This document shows positions 7,489 to 15,259 of a DNA stretch of 64,000 nt, piece by piece. This stretch comes from Maribacter_C sp047345145 (lineage in GTDB: Bacteria > Bacteroidota > Bacteroidia > Flavobacteriales > Flavobacteriaceae), in contig NZ_JBLFER010000002.1 in NCBI RefSeq assembly GCF_047345145.1, positions 1 through 64,000 on the forward strand. Direction: 5' to 3'. Position 1 is the stretch's first letter; each line of letters starts with the position of its first letter. Both the position numbers and the translations under genes were made by a program. The notes under the pieces are model-generated. The model saw only the letters and a program-made list of their open reading frames with translations. It made no database searches and was not told the DNA's origin.

Positions 7489-8048
7489 TTTTTCAATAGT
7501 TTGTCAATGTGTTCTACGGACTTATTTAATCGGGTCTTTTTATCACCAGTTAAAGTAATAAAATTTCGATTGTATTTTTTTAGAGTGTCTTTAAAATACA
7601 AAAACATTCGTTCACGTTCATTGGGTTTGTCTCTTAAGTCATCACCAACCCATGGCACATCAATATCAGTGAGCAGGTATAGATCATAAGTGTTTTGCAA
7701 AGCATACTTCTCTAATATAGGATCACAATGACCTACATAATACGCTTCTGAATATACTTTGGTCTCTAACAAATCGGTATCACATATCAGAACTCTGGTT
7801 GCTTTTTTGGCCAGATCATTTTCCATTCGCATTTGTCCTTCAGCGATTGGCAAAAGATCATGCGGTTCACAGGTCTTGCGTTCATTATTCCATTTATTCT
7901 GTAAATATTCGCGTGCATATTCAGGCACCCAAACCGTATTATAATGTCTTGCTAGCTGCTCAGACAATGTGGTTTTGCCCGTAGATTCTGGTCCAAACAA
8001 TACTACTTTAATAATGTCTCTGGACTCTTGTTTAAATTTTTCTTCCAT
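7485..8048 (-). CDS. NadR-like ATP-dependent kinase (ribosylnicotinamide kinase domain)
   Basis: Predicted 187-aa P-loop protein: GPESTGKTTLSEQLA at about 19-33, then VWVPEYAREYLQ, RVLICDTDLLETKVYSEAYYG-type Walker B/substrate segment and RMFLYFKDTLKKY near the C-terminus. This is the arrangement of the C-terminal kinase domain of NadR without the NMN adenylyltransferase or HTH domains. It would phosphorylate nicotinamide riboside to NMN. It overlaps the upstream pnuC-type transporter by 46 bases, a pairing that fits uptake by kinase trapping. A thiamine-related role cannot be excluded because of the neighbour at 8625. Confidence 0.82.
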   Translation of the reverse strand: MEEKFKQESRDIIKVVLFGPESTGKTTLSEQLARHYNTVWVPEYAREYLQNKWNNERKTCEPHDLLPIAEGQMRMENDLAKKATRVLICDTDLLETKVYSEAYYVGHCDPILEKYALQNTYDLYLLTDIDVPWVGDDLRDKPNERERMFLYFKDTLKKYNRNFITLTGDKKTRLNKSVEHIDKLLKK

Positions 8049-8641
8049 GAAGAATATCCGTAAAAGGCAATTATAGTTAACAAAAAGAATAGAATAGAAC
8101 TAAATATAAGCCCTTTGAACCAATAAAGAGGGACGGTTATCACATTCCCAGCAATCCAATATATCCAATTCTCTAATTTCTTCTTGGCCATTAACCACAT
8201 TCCCACAAAAAAGATTGCTGTTGTTAAAGTATCAACATAATCCGTCCATACATTAAATCGATTGGAAAGCAGATAGACAATTGAAACGAAGATAATCGTG
8301 GCAAGAAATAATAAAACGGACCATTTCTTCTCTTTTGAACTTGTTAAAGTTATCGGTATAAAGTGGGTGGCATCGACTTTTCTCGTCCAAGCATACCAAC
8401 CAATGATACTCATTACAAAATAATAGGCGTTTATGAGCATGTCACCTAGAAGTCCGTATTCCAATAAAATATAGGCCATTATTCCGGTTCCAATTATTCC
8501 AGTAGGAAATACTAAAATGTTCTCGCGTTTCGAATAGATGACACTCAATAAACTAAAAAGCACACTGATGAATTCCAATACTACTAAATGAGTAGGTACA
8601 CCTTCGTATTGAGAAAAAATCCAATCAAAAATTTGGCTCAT
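8003..8641 (-). CDS. pnuC: PnuC-family vitamin transporter
   Basis: Predicted 212-aa polytopic membrane protein with about seven hydrophobic segments and the PnuC signatures YPTGIIGTG-like (FPTGIIGTGIMAYI), YYFVMSIIGWYAWTR, and WIAGNVITVPLYW near the C-terminus. PnuC proteins move nicotinamide riboside by facilitated diffusion; close relatives (PnuT) take up thiamine. ATG 8641 is preferred over the upstream ATG 8665 because it shortens the overlap with the preceding gene. The kinase downstream argues for nicotinamide riboside, the upstream gene for thiamine. Confidence 0.8.
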   Translation of the reverse strand: MSQIFDWIFSQYEGVPTHLVVLEFISVLFSLLSVIYSKRENILVFPTGIIGTGIMAYILLEYGLLGDMLINAYYFVMSIIGWYAWTRKVDATHFIPITLTSSKEKKWSVLLFLATIIFVSIVYLLSNRFNVWTDYVDTLTTAIFFVGMWLMAKKKLENWIYWIAGNVITVPLYWFKGLIFSSILFFLLTIIAFYGYSSWKKNLNKSPETLLK

Positions 8642-8885
8642 ATTCGCTTCGGTCAGATTTGACAATTTTCATGTAAAGTAAGCCTTTATCCATCAATTCA
8701 AATGCTACTTTTATTTCAGCCTGAAGTATTTTCATAACCGTTTCGTAATCACCAAATACCTGAGTACTCAATGGGTTTTCTAAAATGGTAAGTTCTGATG
8801 CACGTAGTTTTTTGATGAAATTTATAATGTGTTCTTCGAAGTCATTTTGAAGAGGAGAAAAAGTAAGTTCTACAGATATGTTCAT
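8625..8885 (-). CDS. Thiamine-binding-like small protein (YkoF/MTH1187-type fold)
   Basis: Predicted 86-aa cytoplasmic protein from ATG 8885 (MNISVELTFSPLQNDFEEHI). A longer reading from 8930 adds 15 residues from the spacer and is less likely. The ferredoxin-like pattern, strand FSPLQ, helix IINFIKKL, LTILENPLSTQVFGDYETVMKIL, then a second helix and strand, resembles the DUF77/YkoF proteins that bind the thiamine pyrimidine moiety. It overlaps the transporter start, implying a common operon. Ligand binding is inferred only from family resemblance. Confidence 0.6.
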   Translation of the reverse strand: MNISVELTFSPLQNDFEEHIINFIKKLRASELTILENPLSTQVFGDYETVMKILQAEIKVAFELMDKGLLYMKIVKSDRSEYEPNF

Positions 8886-8933
8886 ATTAATTAGTTGATG
8901 GTTGATCGTAAAATTACTACTAACTGACAATTC

Positions 8934-9575
8934 TCAACTTTCAGCTTGACGAATCGCGTAGACACAGGTAAAGCCTTCAAATTCTAGAAAACTGATTTCA
9001 AAGTTAGTCGTATTGCCTTGATATAAGACCTCACCGGTTGTGAAATCATTCATAAGCGAAAAGTCTTTGATAACGATATGATGAAAAAAGCTTAATCCTC
9101 TCTCAGCATAAATTTTATACAATGATTCTTTACAGCCCCAAACTACAGTCAATTTTCGTATCAAAGCTTCGGTATTTGCGATAGTTCGATATTCTTCTAT
9201 GGGTGTAAATTTATGCGCAATTCTAAGGATCTTATCTCGCTGCATTTCAATATCAATTCCTACCTCATTAGAACTGCTAACGATAATACCTGTAAACTGA
9301 TTGGAATGGGTAATCGAAATATGATTTCCATCTTTTAAATGTGGTTTTCCCGCTTCATCATAGAATAAGTCTGCATCAACATAACCAGCCTCAGCCATGA
9401 GGTGACGAATGCTCAAAAACCCTTTTCGATGCATTTCAGATTTCATTCCATCCATTCGTCCTTGACAATGGGGAGTCAATTGAATACCCTTAGCAAGTTC
9501 ATTTTCAGATTCTTCAATCTTCCAGATATACACCTTGATTGATGAGCTTACCGTTAATGTATTGTAAAGAGGCAT
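8934..9575 (-). CDS. 4'-phosphopantetheinyl transferase superfamily protein
   Basis: Predicted 213-aa Sfp-type enzyme that would transfer phosphopantetheine from CoA to a carrier-protein serine. The diagnostic blocks are present: ISITHSNQFTGIIVS, VGIDIEMQRDKILRIAHKF (the G-[IV]-D-x-E metal ligands, about 105-109) and VVWGCKESLYKIY (W-x-x-K-E-x-x-x-K, about 148-160). It heads the run 9575-5947 and is divergent from ahcY with an 85-base spacer. It may serve fatty-acid ACP or a polyketide/NRPS carrier; none lies in the window. Confidence 0.88.
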   Translation of the reverse strand: MPLYNTLTVSSSIKVYIWKIEESENELAKGIQLTPHCQGRMDGMKSEMHRKGFLSIRHLMAEAGYVDADLFYDEAGKPHLKDGNHISITHSNQFTGIIVSSSNEVGIDIEMQRDKILRIAHKFTPIEEYRTIANTEALIRKLTVVWGCKESLYKIYAERGLSFFHHIVIKDFSLMNDFTTGEVLYQGNTTNFEISFLEFEGFTCVYAIRQAES

Positions 9576-9595
9576 TTTATTATTCTGGTATTTTG

Positions 9596-9603
9596 TACCT
9601 TTG
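9596..9603 (+). promoter_or_regulatory. Candidate Bacteroidota -7 box (TACCTTTG) for ahcY
   Basis: TACCTTTG fits the TAnnTTTG consensus of the primary Bacteroidota sigma factor. It lies 57 bases before the ahcY start. The -33 element is weak (a T-rich stretch near 9575). Confidence 0.5.
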
Positions 9604-9660
9604 CGGCTGCGATATTGCGCAGAGAATTGCTAATAACGAAAGTAAAAAATAAAAAAGAAT

Positions 9661-10977
9661 ATGAGCACAGAAACTATTCCATACGTTCCCTACAAAGTGA
9701 AAGATATTTCATTAGCAGATTGGGGAAGAAAGGAAATTAATTTAGCCGAGGCCGAAATGCCAGGTTTGATAGCTCTTCGTGAAGAATATGGTGATGAGCA
9801 ACCTTTAAAAGGAGCCCGAATTGCAGGCTGTTTACATATGACCATTCAAACAGCTGTTTTAATCGAAACTTTGGTTGCCTTAGGTGCTGATGTTACTTGG
9901 AGCTCATGTAATATCTTTTCTACTCAAGATCATGCGGCAGCGGCAATTGCAGCAGCTGGAATTCCTGTTTATGCCTGGAAAGGAATGAATGAGGAGGAAT
10001 TTGATTGGTGTATTGAACAAACCTTATTTTTCGGAGAAAATCGTGAGCCTTTAAACATGATTTTAGATGATGGCGGTGATTTGACAAATATGGTTTTAGA
10101 TCGTTATCCTGCTCTTACCGATGCTATCAAAGGTCTTTCTGAAGAGACTACAACAGGGGTTCACCGTTTATATGAGCGGGTGAAAAATGGAACGCTTCCG
10201 ATGCCAGCCATCAACGTGAATGATTCTGTTACAAAGTCTAAATTTGATAATAAATACGGATGTCGAGAAAGTGCTGTAGATGCTATTCGAAGAGCTACAG
10301 ATACCATGCTTGCCGGAAAACGTGTTGTAGTTGCTGGTTATGGTGATGTAGGTAAAGGTACGGCAGCTTCTTTCCAAGGTGCGGGTGCGATTGTAACTGT
10401 TACAGAAATCGATCCTATCTGTGCATTACAAGCTTGTATGGATGGTTTTGAAGTAAAAAAATTAGAAAATGTTGTTGGCAAAGCTGATGTTGTAATCACA
10501 ACAACAGGTAACAAAGACATTATTCAAGGGCAGCACTTTAAAGCGATGCGAGACAAAGTAATCGTTTGTAACATCGGCCACTTTGATAATGAGATTGACA
10601 TGGCTTGGTTGAATGGGAATTATGGAGATACTAAGGATGAAATCAAACCCCAAGTGGATAAATATACCATTGATGGTAAAGACATTATTGTTCTTGCAGA
10701 AGGTCGTTTAGTGAATTTAGGATGTGCTACAGGTCACCCAAGTTTTGTCATGAGTAATTCGTTTACTAACCAAACCCTAGCACAAATCGAGCTTTGGAAG
10801 AATAGTGACAACTATAAAAACGAAGTTTATATGTTGCCTAAGCATTTAGATGAGAAAGTTGCCAAATTACACTTGTCTCGTTTGGGTGCCGAACTCACCG
10901 AGTTGCGAAATGATCAAGCAGAGTATATTGGTGTTACTGTTGAAGGGCCTTTTAAGCCAGAATATTACAGATATTAA
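9661..10977 (+). CDS. ahcY: Adenosylhomocysteinase
   Basis: Predicted 438-aa S-adenosylhomocysteine hydrolase, which reversibly splits SAH into adenosine and homocysteine and so relieves product inhibition of methyltransferases. It is a cytoplasmic tetramer using bound NAD. Signatures: AGCLHMTIQTAVLIETL, SSCNIFSTQDHAAAAI, NVNDSVTKSKFDNKYGCRES, the Rossmann loop VVVAGYGDVGKG (about 221-232), and the C-terminal PEYYRY lid. Length is normal for the class lacking the long plant/eukaryote insert. Monocistronic, with a terminator at 11000. Confidence 0.98.
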   Translation: MSTETIPYVPYKVKDISLADWGRKEINLAEAEMPGLIALREEYGDEQPLKGARIAGCLHMTIQTAVLIETLVALGADVTWSSCNIFSTQDHAAAAIAAAGIPVYAWKGMNEEEFDWCIEQTLFFGENREPLNMILDDGGDLTNMVLDRYPALTDAIKGLSEETTTGVHRLYERVKNGTLPMPAINVNDSVTKSKFDNKYGCRESAVDAIRRATDTMLAGKRVVVAGYGDVGKGTAASFQGAGAIVTVTEIDPICALQACMDGFEVKKLENVVGKADVVITTTGNKDIIQGQHFKAMRDKVIVCNIGHFDNEIDMAWLNGNYGDTKDEIKPQVDKYTIDGKDIIVLAEGRLVNLGCATGHPSFVMSNSFTNQTLAQIELWKNSDNYKNEVYMLPKHLDEKVAKLHLSRLGAELTELRNDQAEYIGVTVEGPFKPEYYRY

Positions 10978-10999
10978 AAAAAATCTTATTGTATTCACG

Positions 11000-11033
11000 A
11001 ACCCCTTCTGGCAACAGTTGGGGTTTTGTTTAC
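11000..11033 (+). terminator. Intrinsic terminator of ahcY
   Basis: AACCCC...CTG-GCAA-CAG...GGGGTT followed by TTGTTT, 23 bases after the ahcY stop. Two T/T mismatches interrupt the stem. Confidence 0.7.
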
Positions 11034-11325
11034 TTTGTAAGTATAATTAGAGCAAAATTCCTGAATTTTAATACGTTAAAGTCTTGTTATTTTGTTTAAC
11101 AATTATTTAAAATTGATAAACGTTTAGTATATTTCCAACTAACTCAAATCAAAAAAATCCTAAAAACTTAGTTATTAGAGCTTTTTCAAGAAGATTTGGA
11201 GCTAAAAGGATTAATAAAATGGCGGAATAGGAATTAGTTATCCAACATGTGGTAAAATTCAAATGATTTTACATACATTTCCGCTTTGATTATTAGTATT
11301 TAAAATTTATTAGAAAATTTAGTAT
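11034..11325. other. A+T-rich intergenic stretch, no gene seen
   Basis: Between the ahcY terminator and the small gene at 11326 I see only A+T-rich sequence with a few weak promoter-like motifs (for example TACATTTC near 11272). No open frame longer than a few codons with a plausible start, no tRNA-like fold and no repeat shared with the rest of the window. Confidence 0.5.
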
Positions 11326-11547
11326 ATGGATTTAATGGAACGCGTTGCGGAATTCGAGGGACGTAAAATGTCCGGAATGACAACAAGTGATAGAGTAAGC
11401 TCCTCAAGAGAGGTTAAAGCTTTGATTCTAGAAATCAACGAAATTTATAAAGAAACGAAGGAAGTCGAACTTATGGATACCATGAAGCGACTTACTGTGC
11501 TTAAGAAAAAAATTGAAAAGCGTTTGAAAGGAAACCCTACTATCTAA
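11326..11547 (+). CDS. Small helical protein of unknown function
   Basis: Predicted 73-aa cytoplasmic protein, MDLMERVAEFEGRKMSG..., nearly all helical and charged, with a coiled-coil-like C-terminal half (VKALILEINEIYKETKEVELMDTMKRLTVLKKKIEKR). No family was recognised. The start ATG follows an A/T-rich leader typical of this phylum. It precedes the glutathione peroxidase gene by 44 bases and may be co-transcribed with it. Confidence 0.65.
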   Translation: MDLMERVAEFEGRKMSGMTTSDRVSSSREVKALILEINEIYKETKEVELMDTMKRLTVLKKKIEKRLKGNPTI

Positions 11548-11591
11548 ATGGGTTTTGCACAATAGATAGGTTTCTACTTAAAAATTTGAAG

Positions 11592-12134
11592 ATGAAGTTC
11601 TTAGATAAGTTAAAGTTCAAGTCATCTTCAAAAACGATTCAAGTAAAAAATAATTTAAATAGGTCTTCTATTTATTCCATTCCTGTGAATGGCTTAGATG
11701 GAAGACCTATTTCTTTATCTGATTTTAAAGGAAAGTACGTGCTATTTGTAAATGTGGCTTCTAAATGCGGATTTACCCCACAATACAAAGAGCTACAAAG
11801 TCTTCAAACCGAATTTCAAAATAAATTGGTCGTTGTAGGGTTACCATGCAATCAATTTGCCAATCAAGAATCGGATGACGCAGCTAAAATTCAATCCTTT
11901 TGTGAGCGAAATTTTGGAGTTACTTTTCCGCTTAGCGAGAAGCTTCACGTAAAAGGTTCTAAACAGCATCCGTTATACCAATGGTTGACTAAAAAAGAAC
12001 TCAACGGAAAAAGTAATAGTTCTGTTAAGTGGAATTTTCAAAAATACCTCATCAACGAAAAAGGAGAATTCGTAGATTTTTTCTATTCTATTACTAAACC
12101 CAATAGTTCAAAAATTACAAAATATCTCAAGTAA
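11592..12134 (+). CDS. Glutathione peroxidase family (thiol peroxidase)
   Basis: Predicted 180-aa peroxidase from ATG 11592; a TTG two codons earlier is possible. It has the Cys-type GPx blocks VNVASKCGFTPQY (peroxidatic Cys), VVGLPCNQFANQES (Gln and resolving Cys region) and SVKWNFQKYLI (Trp, Asn). A Cys replaces selenocysteine, so electrons probably come from thioredoxin rather than glutathione. The first 25 residues are a basic extension without a clear signal peptide. It detoxifies hydroperoxides in the cytoplasm. Downstream genes follow in the same direction. Confidence 0.92.
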   Translation: MKFLDKLKFKSSSKTIQVKNNLNRSSIYSIPVNGLDGRPISLSDFKGKYVLFVNVASKCGFTPQYKELQSLQTEFQNKLVVVGLPCNQFANQESDDAAKIQSFCERNFGVTFPLSEKLHVKGSKQHPLYQWLTKKELNGKSNSSVKWNFQKYLINEKGEFVDFFYSITKPNSSKITKYLK

Positions 12135-12135
12135 A

Positions 12136-12175
12136 TAACCTCTGGGCAAACCTGGGAAGCATTGAAGAAAAATTA
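12136..12175. repeat. REP-type repeat, second copy (degenerate)
   Basis: TAACCTCTGGGCAAACCTGG then GAAGCATTGAAGAAAAATTAAG. It corresponds to the copy at 4683-4722 and again lies directly after a stop codon. Confidence 0.5.
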
Positions 12176-12186
12176 AGTTAAAGGGC

Positions 12187-12594
12187 ATGAACAAAAAGAA
12201 GAAACCTGATAACGTTGTATTTGATGAAGATTCTCAACAATATAATGCCTCACTGAAGCCTTACGCTACAGATGTTGGTGCACCTGCAATTACCACCACA
12301 GATACCGTAGCATGGAAAAATAGAAATATTCACGCGGTTAATAAACAAATAAATGCCAAATACCTTGAACTAAAAGCGGAATATGACGCCATGATGGATC
12401 AGTTCGAATACAACAATTTGGTCTACAGCGCCAAATTCAATTTTGAACCTGTTATTGGTTACACCTACCACCTTTATCGCAATAAAAACGAGGAAGCTTT
12501 CTTATCGGTTATTGCACCTAACGAGTGTAATTTTGACTTTTTGGGAACTTTCAAATTGAATGCTGATAAGATGTGGGAACAAATTAAAGACTAA
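12187..12594 (+). CDS. DUF2452 domain protein
   Basis: Predicted 135-aa cytoplasmic protein matching the DUF2452 pattern: KKPDNVVFDEDSQQYNASLKPYATDVGAPAI, then ELKAEYDAMMDQFEYNNLVYSAKFNFEPVIGYTYHLYRNKN and an aromatic C-terminal half with WEQIKD. Function is unknown. The stop TAA abuts the ATG of the flavin reductase gene, so the two are in one operon. Confidence 0.8.
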   Translation: MNKKKKPDNVVFDEDSQQYNASLKPYATDVGAPAITTTDTVAWKNRNIHAVNKQINAKYLELKAEYDAMMDQFEYNNLVYSAKFNFEPVIGYTYHLYRNKNEEAFLSVIAPNECNFDFLGTFKLNADKMWEQIKD

Positions 12595-13236
12595 ATGCAG
12601 TATTCAAAACAAGATATTGATCAGATGGATCGCATTCAGAAGATCAAATTCATCAATTCTATTTCAGGGATAAAACCCGCTAATCTAATTGGTAGTGTAT
12701 CTAATAGCGGACAGGTTAATTTGGCTATTTTTAGTTCTGTTTTCCACTTGGGTAGTGACCCGGCTTTACTAGGTTTCATTACAAGGCCAACGGGAGAAAT
12801 TCCGCGTCATACTCTTGAAAACATCAAAGAAAACAAACAATATACCATCAATCATGTCAACTCTTCTTTTACCGAAAAAGCGCATTATACATCGGCAAAA
12901 TTCGAGAGGGGCCAGTCTGAATTTAAAATTTGTGGCCTTACCGAAGAGTACATCGGTGATTTCAAAGCTCCTTTCGTAAAAGAAAGTGGAATCAAGATGG
13001 GTATGGAATTCAAGGAAGCAATCGATATTAAGCTAAACGGAACCATTTTAGTAATTGGCGAAATTCAACATCTCATTATTCCTGAAAAAGCTCTCGGAGA
13101 AGATGAAGACATCGATTTATCCAACATTAATACTGTTGGTATTTCAGGGCTGAACACTTACTACGAACTAAAAAAAATATCGCGTTATCCTTATGCGCGA
13201 GTGAATCAGATTCCAGATTTTGATGCTGAAATATGA
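12595..13236 (+). CDS. Flavin reductase-like (FMN-binding split barrel) protein
   Basis: Predicted 213-aa protein of the flavin-reductase-like family. The FMN-binding region is visible as KPANLIGSVSNSGQVNLAIFSSVFHLGSDPALLGFITRP (about 23-62), followed by HTLENIKENKQYTINHVN and a dimer barrel. Members reduce or carry FMN for oxidoreductases; the partner here is unknown. It overlaps the next gene by 4 bases (ATGA), so co-translation is expected. Confidence 0.88.
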   Translation: MQYSKQDIDQMDRIQKIKFINSISGIKPANLIGSVSNSGQVNLAIFSSVFHLGSDPALLGFITRPTGEIPRHTLENIKENKQYTINHVNSSFTEKAHYTSAKFERGQSEFKICGLTEEYIGDFKAPFVKESGIKMGMEFKEAIDIKLNGTILVIGEIQHLIIPEKALGEDEDIDLSNINTVGISGLNTYYELKKISRYPYARVNQIPDFDAEI

Positions 13237-13643
13237 CTGTTGAATTGCTGCGCTTGTTATTTGATTTCGGACTCCTAGTACTGATTTGGTTGGTTCAGTT
13301 GGTAGTTTACCCCGGTTTTCAATATTACAATGCAGAGAACCTTTTAAAATGGCACCAGAAATATACCATTGGAATATCTGTTGTAGTTATACCACTAATG
13401 TTTGGTCAATTAATCACTGCGGTGCTTTTGCTATTTGAACTAAAAACAATCTTCACCATTGGAAGTCTTTTCTTAATAAGTATGGTTTGGGCGATTACCT
13501 TTTTGCAATTTGTTCCCCTGCATCGTAAAATAGCCGTCGGTGAATTCGATAATACACTTTTAAAAAAATTGGTCAGAAGAAATTGGTCAAGAACCCTCAT
13601 TTGGACAGTGATTTTTATATGGACTTTTCTTACATCCCTTTAA
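13233..13643 (+). CDS. Four-helix inner-membrane protein of unknown function
   Basis: Predicted 136-aa polytopic protein with four hydrophobic segments (about 5-25, 45-70, 75-97, 117-135). Conserved-looking motifs are VQLVVYPGFQYY in the first periplasmic turn and W-H-Q-K-Y at 39-43. It resembles small uncharacterised membrane proteins of flavobacteria with a YPxF motif. It overlaps the flavin reductase stop by 4 bases, suggesting a functional link, perhaps a flavin- or haem-dependent membrane reductase. The link is inference. Confidence 0.7.
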   Translation: MTVELLRLLFDFGLLVLIWLVQLVVYPGFQYYNAENLLKWHQKYTIGISVVVIPLMFGQLITAVLLLFELKTIFTIGSLFLISMVWAITFLQFVPLHRKIAVGEFDNTLLKKLVRRNWSRTLIWTVIFIWTFLTSL

Positions 13644-13695
13644 ATTCTTGTATCTTACAGTTACTTTGACAAAAGAATTAACACCCCGCTGAAAA

Positions 13696-14799
13696 ATGAA
13701 AATTATACTTACAGGAGCTACGGGAACATTGGGTTCACGAATTCTATTTTCGTTACTAGAGCAAAAGTTCGATCAAATTGACAGCGTCTATTTACCCGTT
13801 AGAGGTAAAGCAGCAACCCACCCCGAAACACGCATTCGAAATATGTTGTCAAGCCAGAACATTCCCGAATTTATTCAAAATAATAGGAGTGCTATTGCCC
13901 ATAAAATAAAAGTTATAGATGCCAAAAACATTCTTGAACCGACTTCTTATTTACAGGATGAAAATATAGACTACTTTATTCACTCTGCTGGTTATGTAAA
14001 TCTATCAACCGACCCAGCGGCTAAAAAAGAAGTTTTTAAAGAGAATTTTGAGTTTACAAAAGACATTTTTAAAGCCTATAGCAATCGTATAAATAAGTTT
14101 GTTTACATAAGTACTGCTTTTTCCTTTGGTGATATCGGTGGTATTGTCAAAAATGATTACGTAGACAACGATACCGGAAATTATCGAAATCACTACGAGG
14201 CAGCCAAACATGCTTCTGAAAAGTATCTGCTTGAAAAAAGTAAAACAGAAAATCTTCCTGTTCAAATATTACGACCCAGTGTTCTCGGTGGTAATATTGA
14301 AGAAGCACCGAATTTTTTCATCTCAAAGTATATGGTTTTCTATCTATTTGCTAAATTCTTCTATAACAACAAATCTAAAGATGGAATTCGTATCGCTACT
14401 GACAGCGCAACTGGACTAAATATTATTCCTACCGACTATGCGGCTAATGTGATCGTAAAAGTTCTTGAGACCAATATTCAACAATTGAATATTGTGCATG
14501 CTGAAGAGACAAACATGATGAAAGGTATTGTTCAAGTTTTAGACGCCGTAGGCTTTTCAAATTTTAGCTTCACAGATGAGCAAATTACAACTGCAACCGG
14601 TTTTGCTTCTAAACTTGAAGAATTCTATTACGAAACTATTGGTGTGCATCTTCACCCCTATTTGAATTCAAAACCTAGCGAATGGGATACTACTCTTTTA
14701 GAAAGTATTCTACCAATGCCCAAGTATAACTTGGAAGATTACTTAATGCAAACTGTATCGTTTGCAAAAGCAGCGAATTTTCGAAATCAGAAATGGTAA
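13696..14799 (+). CDS. SDR-type NAD(P)-dependent reductase/epimerase (thioester-reductase-like)
   Basis: Predicted 367-aa protein with a Rossmann loop at the N-terminus (ILTGATGTLGSRIL, G-x-x-G-x-x-G) and the extended-SDR active-site pair: VYISTAFSFGDIGG for the Ser/Thr position and HYEAAKHASEKYLL for Y-x-x-x-K. The layout (male-sterility/thioester-reductase type, RPSVLGGN after the active site) suggests reduction of an acyl thioester or a sugar substrate. Substrate unknown. It closes the 11326-14799 run and ends before a bidirectional terminator. Confidence 0.8.
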   Translation: MKIILTGATGTLGSRILFSLLEQKFDQIDSVYLPVRGKAATHPETRIRNMLSSQNIPEFIQNNRSAIAHKIKVIDAKNILEPTSYLQDENIDYFIHSAGYVNLSTDPAAKKEVFKENFEFTKDIFKAYSNRINKFVYISTAFSFGDIGGIVKNDYVDNDTGNYRNHYEAAKHASEKYLLEKSKTENLPVQILRPSVLGGNIEEAPNFFISKYMVFYLFAKFFYNNKSKDGIRIATDSATGLNIIPTDYAANVIVKVLETNIQQLNIVHAEETNMMKGIVQVLDAVGFSNFSFTDEQITTATGFASKLEEFYYETIGVHLHPYLNSKPSEWDTTLLESILPMPKYNLEDYLMQTVSFAKAANFRNQKW

Positions 14800-14886
14800 T
14801 TGATTCAATTCTCTTTCATCAAACACATCCATTTTGTTAAGTTAAATGAAGCTTGCATTTCATTAGAAACAGAAACAACCTCGTAT

Positions 14887-14920
14887 AAAAAAGCCCTCTT
14901 CATTTCTGAAGAGGGCTTTT
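14887..14920. terminator. Bidirectional intrinsic terminator
   Basis: AAAAAAGCCCTCTTC-ATTTCT-GAAGAGGGCTTTT: an 11-bp perfect G+C-rich stem with A and T tracts on both sides, between the convergent SDR gene and rpmA. Confidence 0.92.
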
Positions 14921-14944
14921 CTAATATGATTGACAAAATGTTTC

Positions 14945-15205
14945 TTAAGCCTCAAATGGCTCAATAGAAACATAAGACTTTCCGCCTGCTTTCTTTGTGA
15001 ATTTTACAAGTCCGTCAACACGGGCGTGTAATGTATGGTCTTTACCTAAATACACATTCTCACCTGGGTTGTGCTTGGTACCACGTTGTCTTACGATGAT
15101 GTTACCTGCAATTGCAGCTTGACCACCAAAAATCTTTACACCTAAGCGTTTCGATTCTGACTCTCTACCGTTTTTCGAACTACCTACACCTTTTTTGTGT
15201 GCCAT
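14945..15205 (-). CDS. rpmA: 50S ribosomal protein L27 (bL27)
   Basis: Predicted 86-aa bL27. It starts MAHKKGVGSSKNGRESESKRLGV, the classic L27 N-terminus that reaches the peptidyl-transferase centre, and no cleavable Firmicutes-type extension is present. GGQAAIAGNIIVRQRGTKHNPG and GKDHTLHARVDG follow. Standard length. Second gene of the rplU-rpmA operon, 54 bases after rplU. Confidence 0.98.
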   Translation of the reverse strand: MAHKKGVGSSKNGRESESKRLGVKIFGGQAAIAGNIIVRQRGTKHNPGENVYLGKDHTLHARVDGLVKFTKKAGGKSYVSIEPFEA

Positions 15206-15259
15206 GATATATTGTTTATACCCCGAACTAGTTTCAGGGTCTGGTTATTAATTCTGAAC

